Origin: Shinella granuli
Lineage (GTDB): Bacteria; Pseudomonadota; Alphaproteobacteria; Rhizobiales; Rhizobiaceae
NCBI RefSeq assembly: GCF_004341885.1
Contig: NZ_SLVX01000018.1
Coordinates: 1 to 64,000 of the forward strand
Reading direction: 5' to 3'
DNA length: 64,000 nucleotides
The notes under the pieces were generated by a model, which saw only the letters and a program-made list of their open reading frames with translations, was not told the DNA's origin and made no database searches. The first letter of the stretch is position 1, and every line of letters starts with the position of its first letter. Below are positions 27,133 through 35,055 of the stretch, piece by piece. Position numbers and translations under genes: made by a program.

Positions 27133-27816
27133 TCAGCCTTCGTGCGCCTTCACGACATCGGATTCGATGAGAATGCGGGTCGTCTTCTCAAGGTGGGCGC
27201 GAATGGCGGCCGTCGCTTTCTCTACGTCGCGGCCCACGGCGGCATCGGCGATGTCGCGATGTTCCGACACGAGGTCGCGCTTGGCCCGGTTGAGGGGCAC
27301 GGACACGCGCCGGTATCGTTCGGACTGGATGAACAGAAGTTCCCGCAGCCGAAGGAGCCAGGGACTGTCGCAGGCCGCCACCAGCGCTTCGTGGAAGCGC
27401 TGGTGCGCTTCCGCCCATGCCTCGCTGACCCTTGCGGGGTCGGCGGGGTCCTGCAGGCTCAACTTGGACAGCTCGAATTGCGTCGCCACGATGTTTGTTT
27501 CCCAGCGCAGGTCGCCATTCTGGATCGCATTCTCCAGGCAGAGACTCTCGATCGTTGCCCGCACGCGGGTGATGTCGCGCAGTTCAGCCTCGGTGATGGG
27601 CGCCACCCGAAACCCCTTGCGCGGCTCGGAGACGACCAGGCCTTCCGAGCTGAGACGTGCAAGGGCTTCGCGCACGGCCCCGAGGCTGAACTGAAACTCC
27701 TCGCAAAGATCCGCGATCACGAGCTTCTGTCCCGGCGCAAGACGGCAGGCGAGGATTTCGGCCCGGATCTGCGCATAGGCTTCCGCCGTGAGGCTGCCGC
27801 TTTCGGGTCGCGCCAT
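27133..27816 (-). CDS. GntR family transcriptional regulator (FadR/FCD subfamily)
   Basis: 227 residues. The N-terminal winged helix has LVIADLCEEFQFSLGAVREA and LARLSSEGLV. A C-terminal all-helical FCD domain follows, with candidate metal or ligand residues in HQRFHEALV and SEHRDIADA. Family members respond to acids produced by the pathway they control. It is convergent with the binding protein and divergent from the FAH/dioxygenase operon. The exact 12-mer found three times at the two divergent promoters of this locus is a plausible binding site. Confidence 0.9.
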   Translation of the reverse strand: MARPESGSLTAEAYAQIRAEILACRLAPGQKLVIADLCEEFQFSLGAVREALARLSSEGLVVSEPRKGFRVAPITEAELRDITRVRATIESLCLENAIQNGDLRWETNIVATQFELSKLSLQDPADPARVSEAWAEAHQRFHEALVAACDSPWLLRLRELLFIQSERYRRVSVPLNRAKRDLVSEHRDIADAAVGRDVEKATAAIRAHLEKTTRILIESDVVKAHEG

Positions 27817-27861
27817 GATCTCTCATTTCCTATTAAGCCTGAAACTCAGATAATCCATCAA

Positions 27862-27873
27862 ATAATATATTTT
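27862..27873. promoter_or_regulatory. Candidate GntR operator, copy near the GntR start
   Basis: ATAATATATTTT lies 46 bases upstream of the GntR ATG, with a nearby AGATAAT at 27848 matching the arm seen at 24074. The position would allow autoregulation. Confidence 0.45.
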
Positions 27874-27930
27874 CGGCATCAGCGCCAGAGCGAGCATGCC
27901 GGCTTCCTCATAAAAAGTATGAAATAAGAA

Positions 27931-27942
27931 ATAATATATTTT
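27931..27942. promoter_or_regulatory. Candidate GntR operator, copy near the FAH-family gene
   Basis: This is the third exact ATAATATATTTT, 60 bases before the start of the 28003 gene and 69 bases from the second copy. The core AATATATT is palindromic. Confidence 0.45.
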
Positions 27943-28002
27943 ATGTTGACGAATGTACGCATGTGAGTCAGGATACAGAAAAGCCAACCAAGGAGATTTC
28001 CC

Positions 28003-28884
28003 ATGCGCTTCGCGTCCTATCGGCAGAATGGAAAGCAGGGCCTCGCCGTCGCCGTGGGCGATGCCTGGCATGGACTGACGGAGGCCGATCCGGCCTTTCC
28101 CGGTACGCTTCAGGCCCTGATCGAAACGGGCGGCGAGGCGCTGGCAAAGGCGGGCAACGCCCTTTCTTCGGCGCCTGCCGTGGATATCGATGCCGTGGAA
28201 CTGCTTCCGCCGCTGTCCCATCCGGAGAAGATCGTCTGCGTCGGCCTCAACTATGTCGACCATTCCGCCGAAAGCGGCTTCAAGCAGCCCGACTATCCGA
28301 CGATCTTCGGCCGTTTCAATTCGAGCCTCATCGCCCATGGCGCGCCGATCCTGCGCCCGTCCTTCTCCGAGCAGCTCGACTACGAGGGCGAACTGGTCGC
28401 GGTCATCGGCAAGGCCGGCCGGGACATCGCCGAGGCGGACGCCCTGGCCCATGTCAGCGGCTATTCGATCTTCAACGACGCTTCGATCCGCGACTACCAG
28501 TTCAAGGCGCCGCAATGGACGCCGGGCAAGAACTTCGACGATACGGGCGCCTTCGGTCCGGTCTTCGTGACGGCCGACGAACTGCCGCCGGGCTGCGAGG
28601 GCCTGCGCCTCCAGACCCGCCTCAACGGCGCGGTGGTGCAGGAGGCGTCGATCTCCGACATGGTCTTCTCGGTCGCCCGGCTCGTCTCGATCCTGTCCGG
28701 CTTCATGACGCTGAAGCCGGGCGACGTGATCGTCACCGGAACGCCTTCGGGCGTCGGCCTTGCCCGCAAGCCGCCGCTCTGGATGCGTGACGGTGACACC
28801 GTCGAGGTCGAGATCGAGAAGATCGGCATCCTGTCCAATCCGGTGCGCGACCGCGCGACAGCGAAGGCCGCCCTGGTCGCATGA
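28003..28884 (+). CDS. Fumarylacetoacetate hydrolase family protein
   Basis: 293 residues. A variable N-terminal region is followed by the FAH core from about 80: VCVGLNYVDHSAES, then DYEGELVAVIGK with metal-ligand acidic residues, and VIVTGTPSGVGLARKPP near the end. Members hydrolyse or isomerise C-C bonds in ring-cleavage products, for example fumarylacetoacetate or 2-hydroxyhepta-2,4-diene-1,7-dioate. It is co-directional with the dioxygenase 58 bases downstream, so it probably acts on the dioxygenase product. AAGGAG precedes the ATG. The stretch 27817-28002 holds only regulatory sequence. Confidence 0.9.
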   Translation: MRFASYRQNGKQGLAVAVGDAWHGLTEADPAFPGTLQALIETGGEALAKAGNALSSAPAVDIDAVELLPPLSHPEKIVCVGLNYVDHSAESGFKQPDYPTIFGRFNSSLIAHGAPILRPSFSEQLDYEGELVAVIGKAGRDIAEADALAHVSGYSIFNDASIRDYQFKAPQWTPGKNFDDTGAFGPVFVTADELPPGCEGLRLQTRLNGAVVQEASISDMVFSVARLVSILSGFMTLKPGDVIVTGTPSGVGLARKPPLWMRDGDTVEVEIEKIGILSNPVRDRATAKAALVA

Positions 28885-28893
28885 GCGGCCAGG

Positions 28894-28926
28894 GTGTTTG
28901 GCCAAGGTATTTGGCCAAGGATTTGG
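28894..28926 (+). repeat. 13-bp tandem repeat between the hydrolase and dioxygenase genes
   Basis: GTGTTTGGCCAAG at 28894-28906 and GTATTTGGCCAAG at 28907-28919 are followed by a partial third unit. Each contains the palindrome TTGGCCAA. It ends just before the GGGAGGAGG site of the dioxygenase gene. Confidence 0.7.
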
Positions 28927-28941
28927 GAGGAGGAGCCAGAC

Positions 28942-29901
28942 ATGACTGCGATTACCGGCAAGGTCCAGATCGTCAAGCGCCCCGGCGAGCTCGGGGTGCA
29001 TTCGATGGACACCTTCAACATGGTCGTTCCGGACCTGCGCGTCGCCGAGGACTTCTACAAGGCCTTCGGCCTCGATGTGCGCGAGGAGGGTAACAGCCTC
29101 GGGCTTTATACCTTCGGGTCCGATCATCGCTGGGTCAGCATCGGCGAAGGCGGCCGCAAGAAGCTCAACTTCCTGTCCTTCGGCCTCTTCGAGGAAGACT
29201 TCGAGCCGATGAAGCGGCGGATCGAGGCCGAAGGGGTGCGCCTGCTGGACGCGCCGCGCGGCTTCGATTCCAACGGCGTCTGGTTCTACGACCACAACGG
29301 CGTGCTCATCGAGATCAAGGTCGCGGAAAAGACCTCGCCGGACGAGAAGATGCCGTTCGACATGGCCTCCTGCCCGCCGGGTGTTGCAGGTTCGCCGCAG
29401 CGCTCCAAGGCGCCGAAGGTACACCCCACCCGCCTTGCGCATGTGCTGATCTTCACCGCGGATGTGTCGAAGGCCATCGATTTCTACAGCCGGGTCCTCG
29501 GCCTGCGCCTGTCCGACCGCTCCGGCGACGGCATCTGCTTCATGCACGGCATCCACGGCTCGGACCACCACCTGATCGCCTTTGCCAAATCCGACGCGCC
29601 GGGCCTGCACCATTGCAGCTGGGATGTCGGCTCGATCAACGAGATCGGCAAGGGCGCCATGCAGATGGCGGAGAAGGGATTCCAGAAGGGCTGGGGCCTG
29701 GGCCGGCACGTGCTGGGCTCGAACTACTTCCACTATGTCCGCGATCCCTGGGGCAGCTACGCGGAATATTCCGCCGACATCGACTACATCCCGGCGACCT
29801 GCGACTGGGAGGCGGGCGACTACCCGCCGGAGGACTCCCTCTATCTCTGGGGCCCGGAACTGCCCAAGGACTTCGTCGTCAATCACGAAGCCGAAGGGTA
29901 A
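28942..29901 (+). CDS. Type I (VOC-fold) extradiol ring-cleavage dioxygenase
   Basis: 319 residues with two vicinal-oxygen-chelate modules. In the C-terminal module the metal set is visible: His167 (RLAHVLIFTAD), His224 (GLHHCSWD) and Glu275 (GSYAEYSAD). His209 and Tyr/His in NYFHYVRDPWG stand at the usual catalytic positions. Such enzymes use Fe(II) or Mn(II) and O2 to cleave catechols next to the diol. A GGGAGGAGG site precedes the ATG at 28942. With the MhpA-like hydroxylase and FAH-type hydrolase it forms a meta-cleavage sequence, like that of 2,4,5-trihydroxytoluene in nitrotoluene pathways, though the substrate here is unknown. Confidence 0.87.
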   Translation: MTAITGKVQIVKRPGELGVHSMDTFNMVVPDLRVAEDFYKAFGLDVREEGNSLGLYTFGSDHRWVSIGEGGRKKLNFLSFGLFEEDFEPMKRRIEAEGVRLLDAPRGFDSNGVWFYDHNGVLIEIKVAEKTSPDEKMPFDMASCPPGVAGSPQRSKAPKVHPTRLAHVLIFTADVSKAIDFYSRVLGLRLSDRSGDGICFMHGIHGSDHHLIAFAKSDAPGLHHCSWDVGSINEIGKGAMQMAEKGFQKGWGLGRHVLGSNYFHYVRDPWGSYAEYSADIDYIPATCDWEAGDYPPEDSLYLWGPELPKDFVVNHEAEG

Positions 29902-30263
29902 GCTATCTGCCGGCGCGGGCGACGGGGACGGCCGAACGACCGCCCAGCCGACACGCTTCGAACAAGCGCTTTCGCCGGGGATAGCGCAATCGGAAAGCGC
30001 TCAATCCAATCTCTCCCGATTGCAGACGGCCTTTGCGAATTGTGAAGGTTCGGCCAAATCCCGGACGAGATGTTCCATCCATGAAGTGGGTTCCCGTTTC
30101 CCAAGCCTCGGGGTGACGCCCTCGGGGCATCGTATCGTCTCCGAGTCTTCGGGCGCGGGTGCAACGTGCAATGGAAAATCGACTTGTTGGCGGACGGCAA
30201 ATCGGCTTAACTGGTTGGCAAGCGGTTGACGGATCGCACGTCACAGAGACAAGAGGGCATATC
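29902..30263. other. Noncoding interval between dioxygenase and amidohydrolase genes
   Basis: 362 bases with no convincing gene on either strand. Open frames here have no ribosome site or family resemblance. No clear terminator or repeat was recognised. It probably holds the amidohydrolase promoter. Confidence 0.5.
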
Positions 30264-31721
30264 TTGGCGCTTCGTTTCGGAGATAAATACCGCCATCTCG
30301 TCCACGGTCTCGATTGCCCGTGTCACAACCCGCAGGCCCAAAAGCTCTTCGCCCGCATCGATGCCGGCCTTTCGCGCCGGTCCGTGCTGAAGGGCATCGC
30401 GGCCAGCCTCGCCGCGCCGGCCCTGGGCGCGGCAAGCCCGGCTTTCGCACAAGTTTCCGCTAAACCGCTCCTGCTTCGCAATGCCAGCATATTCGACGGA
30501 ACCGGTAGCCCGCTGATCCGCGGCCAGGGCGTGCTTGTCGAAGGCAGCCGCATCAAGGCGCTGGTTCCCGCTGCCGATACCGTTTCCGATGCCGAGGTGA
30601 TCGACTGCGGCGGACGCACGCTGATGCCCGGCATGATCGATGCCCATTGGCATTCGATCCTTGCCGGCATTTCGCAAGTCGCGGCCATGACCGCCGATAT
30701 CCCCTATGTGCATCTCGTCGCCGCGCAGGAGGCGGAACGGACCGTCCTTCGCGGCTTCACAACGGTCCGCGATGTCGGCGGCCCGTCCTTCGCCCTGAAG
30801 AGGGCCATCGATGAAGGACGCATTGCCGGCCCCCGCATCTACCCCTCCGGCGCCATGATCTCGCAGACGTCCGGACATGGTGATTTCCGCATGCGCACGG
30901 AGTTGCCGCGCGCGGCGCAAACCGACCTCAGCGTCGCCGAGCAGGCGGGTATCTCCGCCATCGCGGATGGCGAAGCCGAGGTCTTGCGCCGTGTGCGCGA
31001 GCAGCTCATGCTCGGTGCCAGCCAGATCAAGATCATGGGCGGCGGCGGCGTTTCGTCGTCCTTCGATCCGATCGATTCGCTCCAGTATACGGAAGCCGAG
31101 ATGAAGGCGGCCGTATCTGCGGCGGCAGATTGGGGGACCTATGTCTGCATCCATGCCTATACATCCGCGGCCGTCCGCCGGGCGCTCGATTGCGGCGTGA
31201 AATCGATCGAGCACGGCCAACTGATCGACGAGGAGACGGTCAAGCGCCTTGCGGACGCGGATGCCTGGTGGAGCATCCAGCCCTTCCTTGCCGACGAGGA
31301 TGCCAATGCGAAACCGTCGCCGGAGCAACGTGCCCAGCAGGAGCAGATTGCCGGGGGAACGGTGCGCGCCATCGAGCTGGGGAGAACGCACAGGGTCAAG
31401 ATGGCGCTGGGCACGGACATTCTGTTCAGCCCGACGGGGACTGCGACCCAGGGCCGCCAGCTTGCGAAGTTTGCCCGATGGTATGACAATGCCGAGGTGC
31501 TGCGCATGCTGACCGGCGGCAATGCCGGGCTGATGGGGCTTTCGGGGCCACGCAATCCCTATCCGGCAAAGCTTGGCCACATCGAAGCGGACGCCTATGC
31601 CGATCTGCTGGTTTTCGACGGCGATCCGCTCGAGGACATTTCACTGATCGCCGATCCGGAGCGGACGCTGATGCTGGTGATGAAGGATGGCCGCATTCAC
31701 AAGAATACGCTGCCGGCGTGA
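30264..31721 (+). CDS. Tat-exported metal-dependent amidohydrolase
   Basis: About 485 residues. A short N-terminal region with HLVHGLDCPCHNP precedes a twin-arginine signal (LSRRSVLKGIAASLAAPALG), cut near AFAQ, so the enzyme is periplasmic. The amidohydrolase barrel has MIDAHWHS (HxH metal pair), a Lys in SQIKIMGGGG, His in CIHAYT and in IEHGQL, and Asp in LGTDILFSP. This is the full binuclear set of prolidase/imidazolonepropionase-like hydrolases. The TTG at 30264 is preferred because AAGAGGG lies 6 bases before it; an ATG at 30171 lacks a ribosome site. Substrate unknown; hydrolysis of an amide or lactone before uptake is plausible. Confidence 0.82.
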   Translation: MALRFGDKYRHLVHGLDCPCHNPQAQKLFARIDAGLSRRSVLKGIAASLAAPALGAASPAFAQVSAKPLLLRNASIFDGTGSPLIRGQGVLVEGSRIKALVPAADTVSDAEVIDCGGRTLMPGMIDAHWHSILAGISQVAAMTADIPYVHLVAAQEAERTVLRGFTTVRDVGGPSFALKRAIDEGRIAGPRIYPSGAMISQTSGHGDFRMRTELPRAAQTDLSVAEQAGISAIADGEAEVLRRVREQLMLGASQIKIMGGGGVSSSFDPIDSLQYTEAEMKAAVSAAADWGTYVCIHAYTSAAVRRALDCGVKSIEHGQLIDEETVKRLADADAWWSIQPFLADEDANAKPSPEQRAQQEQIAGGTVRAIELGRTHRVKMALGTDILFSPTGTATQGRQLAKFARWYDNAEVLRMLTGGNAGLMGLSGPRNPYPAKLGHIEADAYADLLVFDGDPLEDISLIADPERTLMLVMKDGRIHKNTLPA

Positions 31722-31737
31722 AAGGGAGGGGGCTTCC

Positions 31738-32580
31738 TTGAAGAGATATTTTGCTGCGGTCATCGTGACGCTGTGCACTGCTCACGCGACCCGTGCCGAC
31801 GAGAATGCCGTTGAAGGTATTACCGACCCGGCCGCCGCGAGCAGGCATTCGGATTGGGCGCTGCAGGTCACGCCCTATATGTGGGCGACGGGTCTTGACG
31901 GGGACATCTCGCCCTTCCGCCGTGCACCGACGCTGCACGTCGAGAAGTCGTTCTCCGATGTGATGGACGATCTCAATTTCGGTGGCTTCCTCAATGTCTG
32001 GGGGCGTTACGACCGCTTCGTGCTCTCCGGCGACATCATGTATGTCAACACGACGGACAGCCATGCAACCGGCCCGCTGCCGGCGTTTCAGATCCCCGGC
32101 CTCGGCGTGATCCCGCCCGGGGCGAGCGTCGATGCGGATGTCGATACGACTGAATTCATGGCGACCCTGCAAGGCGGCTATCGCGTTGTGGATACACCGG
32201 AGTTCACCCTCGATGCGCTCGGCGGCGCGCGGTTCTGGTACATTTCGAACGACGTGTCGGTCACGGCAACCCATCCTCTTGCCGGCACGATCTCCGGCAG
32301 CCACGAAGAAAGTTTCAGCTGGGTGGACCCGGTTGTCGGCGCGCGGCTCTTTTTCAGCCTGACGGACAAGCTTTCCGTTCAGGCGCAGGCGGATGTCGGC
32401 GGTTTTGGCGTTGGATCCGACATTACGTGGTCGGTATTGGCGACGGTGAACTACACGTTCACCGACAGCCTGTCCGTTTCGGCCGGATACAAGGTGCTCG
32501 ATGTCGACTATGAGAAGGACGGGCATGTCTTCGATACCCGGCTCTCCGGTCCGGTGCTTGGACTGACTTATCGGTTTTGA
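31738..32580 (+). CDS. Outer-membrane beta-barrel protein of unknown function
   Basis: About 280 residues from a TTG preceded by GGGAGGGGG. The N-terminus (KRYFAAVIVTLCTAHATRAD) is a signal peptide. The rest alternates polar and hydrophobic residues in strands (LQVTPYMWATGLDGDI, ARLFFSL, LLATVNYTF-like) and ends LGLTYRF with a terminal Phe, the barrel-assembly signal. It resembles the outer-membrane proteins often written as OmpW-like or MtrB/PioB-like, but no named family is certain. It starts 16 bases after the amidohydrolase, so the pair is probably one operon serving the cell envelope. Confidence 0.75.
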   Translation: MKRYFAAVIVTLCTAHATRADENAVEGITDPAAASRHSDWALQVTPYMWATGLDGDISPFRRAPTLHVEKSFSDVMDDLNFGGFLNVWGRYDRFVLSGDIMYVNTTDSHATGPLPAFQIPGLGVIPPGASVDADVDTTEFMATLQGGYRVVDTPEFTLDALGGARFWYISNDVSVTATHPLAGTISGSHEESFSWVDPVVGARLFFSLTDKLSVQAQADVGGFGVGSDITWSVLATVNYTFTDSLSVSAGYKVLDVDYEKDGHVFDTRLSGPVLGLTYRF

Positions 32581-32624
32581 TCTGGAAAGGTACGGTTCGG
32601 GTGGGGCGTCGTCCGGCCCTTCCG

Positions 32625-33665
32625 TCAGCCTCGCGGTCGGCCGACGGTGGCGCGCTCGACAAGATCGACGCCGAGGTTCAACCGGACAGCGCTTCGGGTC
32701 GGATTGGCGATGCGGTCGAGGAGCAGTTCCACGCCGGTGCGGCCAAGCTCGGTTCGCTCGATGCGCATCGTCGTGAGCGGCGGGCGGCTATTGCCCGACA
32801 TGGCGACATCGTCGAGGCCGATAACCGAGAAGTGCTCGGGAATGGCAAAACCCAACGACTGCAGGCCCTGCATAACCCCGAACGCGACCATGTCCGAGCT
32901 GCAGAAAAGGGCGGTGACGTTCTCCAGCCGCCCGGCTTCGAAAGCGGAAACGATGGCCGCGCGAGCCTGCGTCTCCGCATATCCCATCTCGCCGAGGTCG
33001 AGAATGTGGCGGGCCGGATCGAAGCCGAGGCCGGCCTCGTCGATCGCGACGGAGAAGCCGTCCATGCGGCGCTGCATCGTCAACCGGTGCGGAAGGGTGA
33101 CGTGCATGATGTTGCGGTGGCCGGCGGCCAGAAGATGCTGCGTGGCCAGCCATCCGGCCGACCAGTTGTCGGGAAGCACGCTGTCGAGCCGCATCGACCG
33201 GTCCATGCCGTTGATCAGCACGGCGGGAACGTTTGCCGCCGCGATGCGGCGGATCATCCCGGCATCGTCGAGGCCGATGGGGATGAGGGCGCCGCGATCC
33301 TCGGCCGCGAGAATTTCCTCGATCTCGGCATAGCCGCCTTCGCTCGCCGTCGCGATCAACCTGACCTCCACCGCCAGCGCATTGGCCGCGCATGCGTCCA
33401 GTACGCCCTTGATGATGTCTTCGTAGAACTGTGAGTCCGAATAGTAGGCGGCGGGAATGATCATCGTCGCCGTGGCCACACCGGCGCGCTGCATCGCCTT
33501 TGCAGTTCGCCCCTGGTAACCGAGCTGGTCGGCGGCGGCGAGCACGCGCTGGCGGCTCTCGTCGCTGACCCCGCCGCGGTTGTTCAGCACCTTGGACGCG
33601 GCGGCGACCGAGACCCCGGCGGCCTCGGCGATGTCGCGCAATGTGGTTGTAGGCGTATCAGACAT
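32625..33665 (-). CDS. LacI family transcriptional regulator
   Basis: 346 residues. The DNA-binding start TTTLRDIAEAAGVSVAAASK (with VLNNRGGVSDESR) is classical LacI. A periplasmic-binding-like effector domain follows, with LPDNWSAGWLATQHLL and IGLDDVAMSGNSRPPLTT. The effector is probably a sugar or uronide handled by the adjacent GH88 enzyme and importer. The start at 33665 is chosen for the GGGGAAGAG site. It is co-directional with the GH88 gene upstream (53-base gap). An inverted repeat at 34953-34983 in the divergent promoter is a candidate site. Confidence 0.92.
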   Translation of the reverse strand: MSDTPTTTLRDIAEAAGVSVAAASKVLNNRGGVSDESRQRVLAAADQLGYQGRTAKAMQRAGVATATMIIPAAYYSDSQFYEDIIKGVLDACAANALAVEVRLIATASEGGYAEIEEILAAEDRGALIPIGLDDAGMIRRIAAANVPAVLINGMDRSMRLDSVLPDNWSAGWLATQHLLAAGHRNIMHVTLPHRLTMQRRMDGFSVAIDEAGLGFDPARHILDLGEMGYAETQARAAIVSAFEAGRLENVTALFCSSDMVAFGVMQGLQSLGFAIPEHFSVIGLDDVAMSGNSRPPLTTMRIERTELGRTGVELLLDRIANPTRSAVRLNLGVDLVERATVGRPRG

Positions 33666-33718
33666 TCTCTTCCCCGGCACGTTTGGCTCGATCTTTGTAT
33701 CCCTTGGCGGGAGCATTC

Positions 33719-34906
33719 TCACCAGAAGAATTGCGTGTGTCCCAGCGAACGCATCAACGCTTCCATGAAATAATAGTCGCCATAGGGGAGCATGTTGTCG
33801 GCAAACTGCGAGCCGACATGGGCCGCGCCATGGGCGAGCAGGCCGAGCGCCTTGGGATCGGCCGTCAGGTCGCATGTATCGAGCAGGCCGCCGAGCAGCC
33901 GGTCGCCGAAATCCCGCCAGCGGGCCACCTCCATCGGGAGTTGCTCGGCGAGCATATAGGCGCCGGCCGCCATGATGGCCCCGGCGGAGCTGTCGCGATA
34001 GGCGCTGGCGCCGCCTGGTGCCATATAGTCCCATGCCGGCACGCTGTCTTCGCCCATCAGGGCCTCGGCCTTTGCCGCAAGGCGGCGTGCGGCATCGAGA
34101 TAGACGGGATTTCCGGTGACGCGGGCGCTTTGCGCATAGCCGTGGATCAGCCAGGCCTGGCCGCGCGACCAGCAGGAGTCGTCGGCATATCCCTGGTGTG
34201 TTGCGCCATGCAGAGGCGCGCCGGTCACGGGGTCGAACAGGAAGGTGTGGAAGCTGGTATCGTCGGGCCGTACGAGATGGGCGAGAGCCGTCTGGGCATG
34301 GCCATCGGCTGCCACGCGGAAATCGGCCCGCCCCGTTTCGCCATGCGCCCAGTAGAGCAGCGCGAGGTTCTGCAGCGTATCGGCGATGATGCGGCCGCTG
34401 GCATGATGGGGATCGACCTGGCCATGCGGGGCGATCGCGTTCCAGGCCTGGAGATACCTGCCTTCGGGGCGAAAGCGCTCCAGCAGCAGCCGCGCCGCCT
34501 CCAGGGCCATGTCCCGCGGTTCGCGCGCGCCGGTCATCAGCCAGTCCGAGACGCAGGCGAGCGAAAACTGGAAGCCGAGATCATGGTCCTGCGCCTGCCG
34601 GTGGGCGAGGATCGACCGGAACACCGGCCGGCGTGCCTGGGCCGCGTGCAGGAAGGCGGGGTCTCCCGTCAGTTGCAGGGCAAGCCACAACTGCCCGGCA
34701 TGGAAGCCCACCACCCAGTCGAAAGGACCGCAATAGACCCATTGGTTGTCGGCCGTTCCGATCTTGGGATTGCGCAGGCCGATCACCGGCATCGTCGCGC
34801 GCAACTTTTCCACGCACCGCTCGATCGCGGCCTGATGGCGCGCATGATTGCGGGTTGCGGCAGCAGGCTCGGTGGCCGCGAAGTAACTTCTGGCTTCGAC
34901 ATTCAT
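33719..34906 (-). CDS. Glycoside hydrolase family 88 (unsaturated glycuronyl hydrolase)
   Basis: 395 residues, an alpha/alpha-barrel protein with no signal peptide, so cytoplasmic. Asp109 in QDHDLGFQF and Asp176 in RIIADTLQNL correspond to the two catalytic Asp of Bacillus unsaturated glucuronyl hydrolase. DDSCWSRGQAWLIHGYA is a strong GH88 signature. The enzyme hydrates and cleaves the unsaturated uronic end of oligosaccharides made by polysaccharide lyases. It is divergent from a complete sugar importer and followed by a LacI regulator, indicating uptake and cleavage of lyase-derived oligosaccharides. No lyase is in the window. Confidence 0.87.
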   Translation of the reverse strand: MNVEARSYFAATEPAAATRNHARHQAAIERCVEKLRATMPVIGLRNPKIGTADNQWVYCGPFDWVVGFHAGQLWLALQLTGDPAFLHAAQARRPVFRSILAHRQAQDHDLGFQFSLACVSDWLMTGAREPRDMALEAARLLLERFRPEGRYLQAWNAIAPHGQVDPHHASGRIIADTLQNLALLYWAHGETGRADFRVAADGHAQTALAHLVRPDDTSFHTFLFDPVTGAPLHGATHQGYADDSCWSRGQAWLIHGYAQSARVTGNPVYLDAARRLAAKAEALMGEDSVPAWDYMAPGGASAYRDSSAGAIMAAGAYMLAEQLPMEVARWRDFGDRLLGGLLDTCDLTADPKALGLLAHGAAHVGSQFADNMLPYGDYYFMEALMRSLGHTQFFW

Positions 34907-34952
34907 GGAATTCTCTCCTCAGGCTGAGAGAACTTTCCTTCGAAAAGAAAAT

Positions 34953-34983
34953 TTCGTCAACTACGAAAATTTCGATTGACGAA
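34953..34983. promoter_or_regulatory. Candidate LacI operator in the GH88 / importer divergent promoter
   Basis: TTCGTCAA at 34953-34960 and TTGACGAA at 34976-34983 form an inverted repeat, flanked by AATTTC-rich arms (GAAAATTTCG at 34948 and again at 34965). The AT-rich 149-base gap between divergent starts is where the adjacent LacI protein would act. This link is inference. Confidence 0.45.
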
Positions 34984-35055
34984 GAAATTTCTTGTCGGCA
35001 TGCTCAAGTCACTCCCGGGCAGAGAGGGTTCCGGTGAGAGAGGAGGAGGTGAACG

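Noticed and set aside
27823-29886. Minus-strand frame of 687 codons over the FAH and dioxygenase genes
   Set aside because: Antisense to two genes with full active-site motifs, and it covers the operator sites; no independent support.
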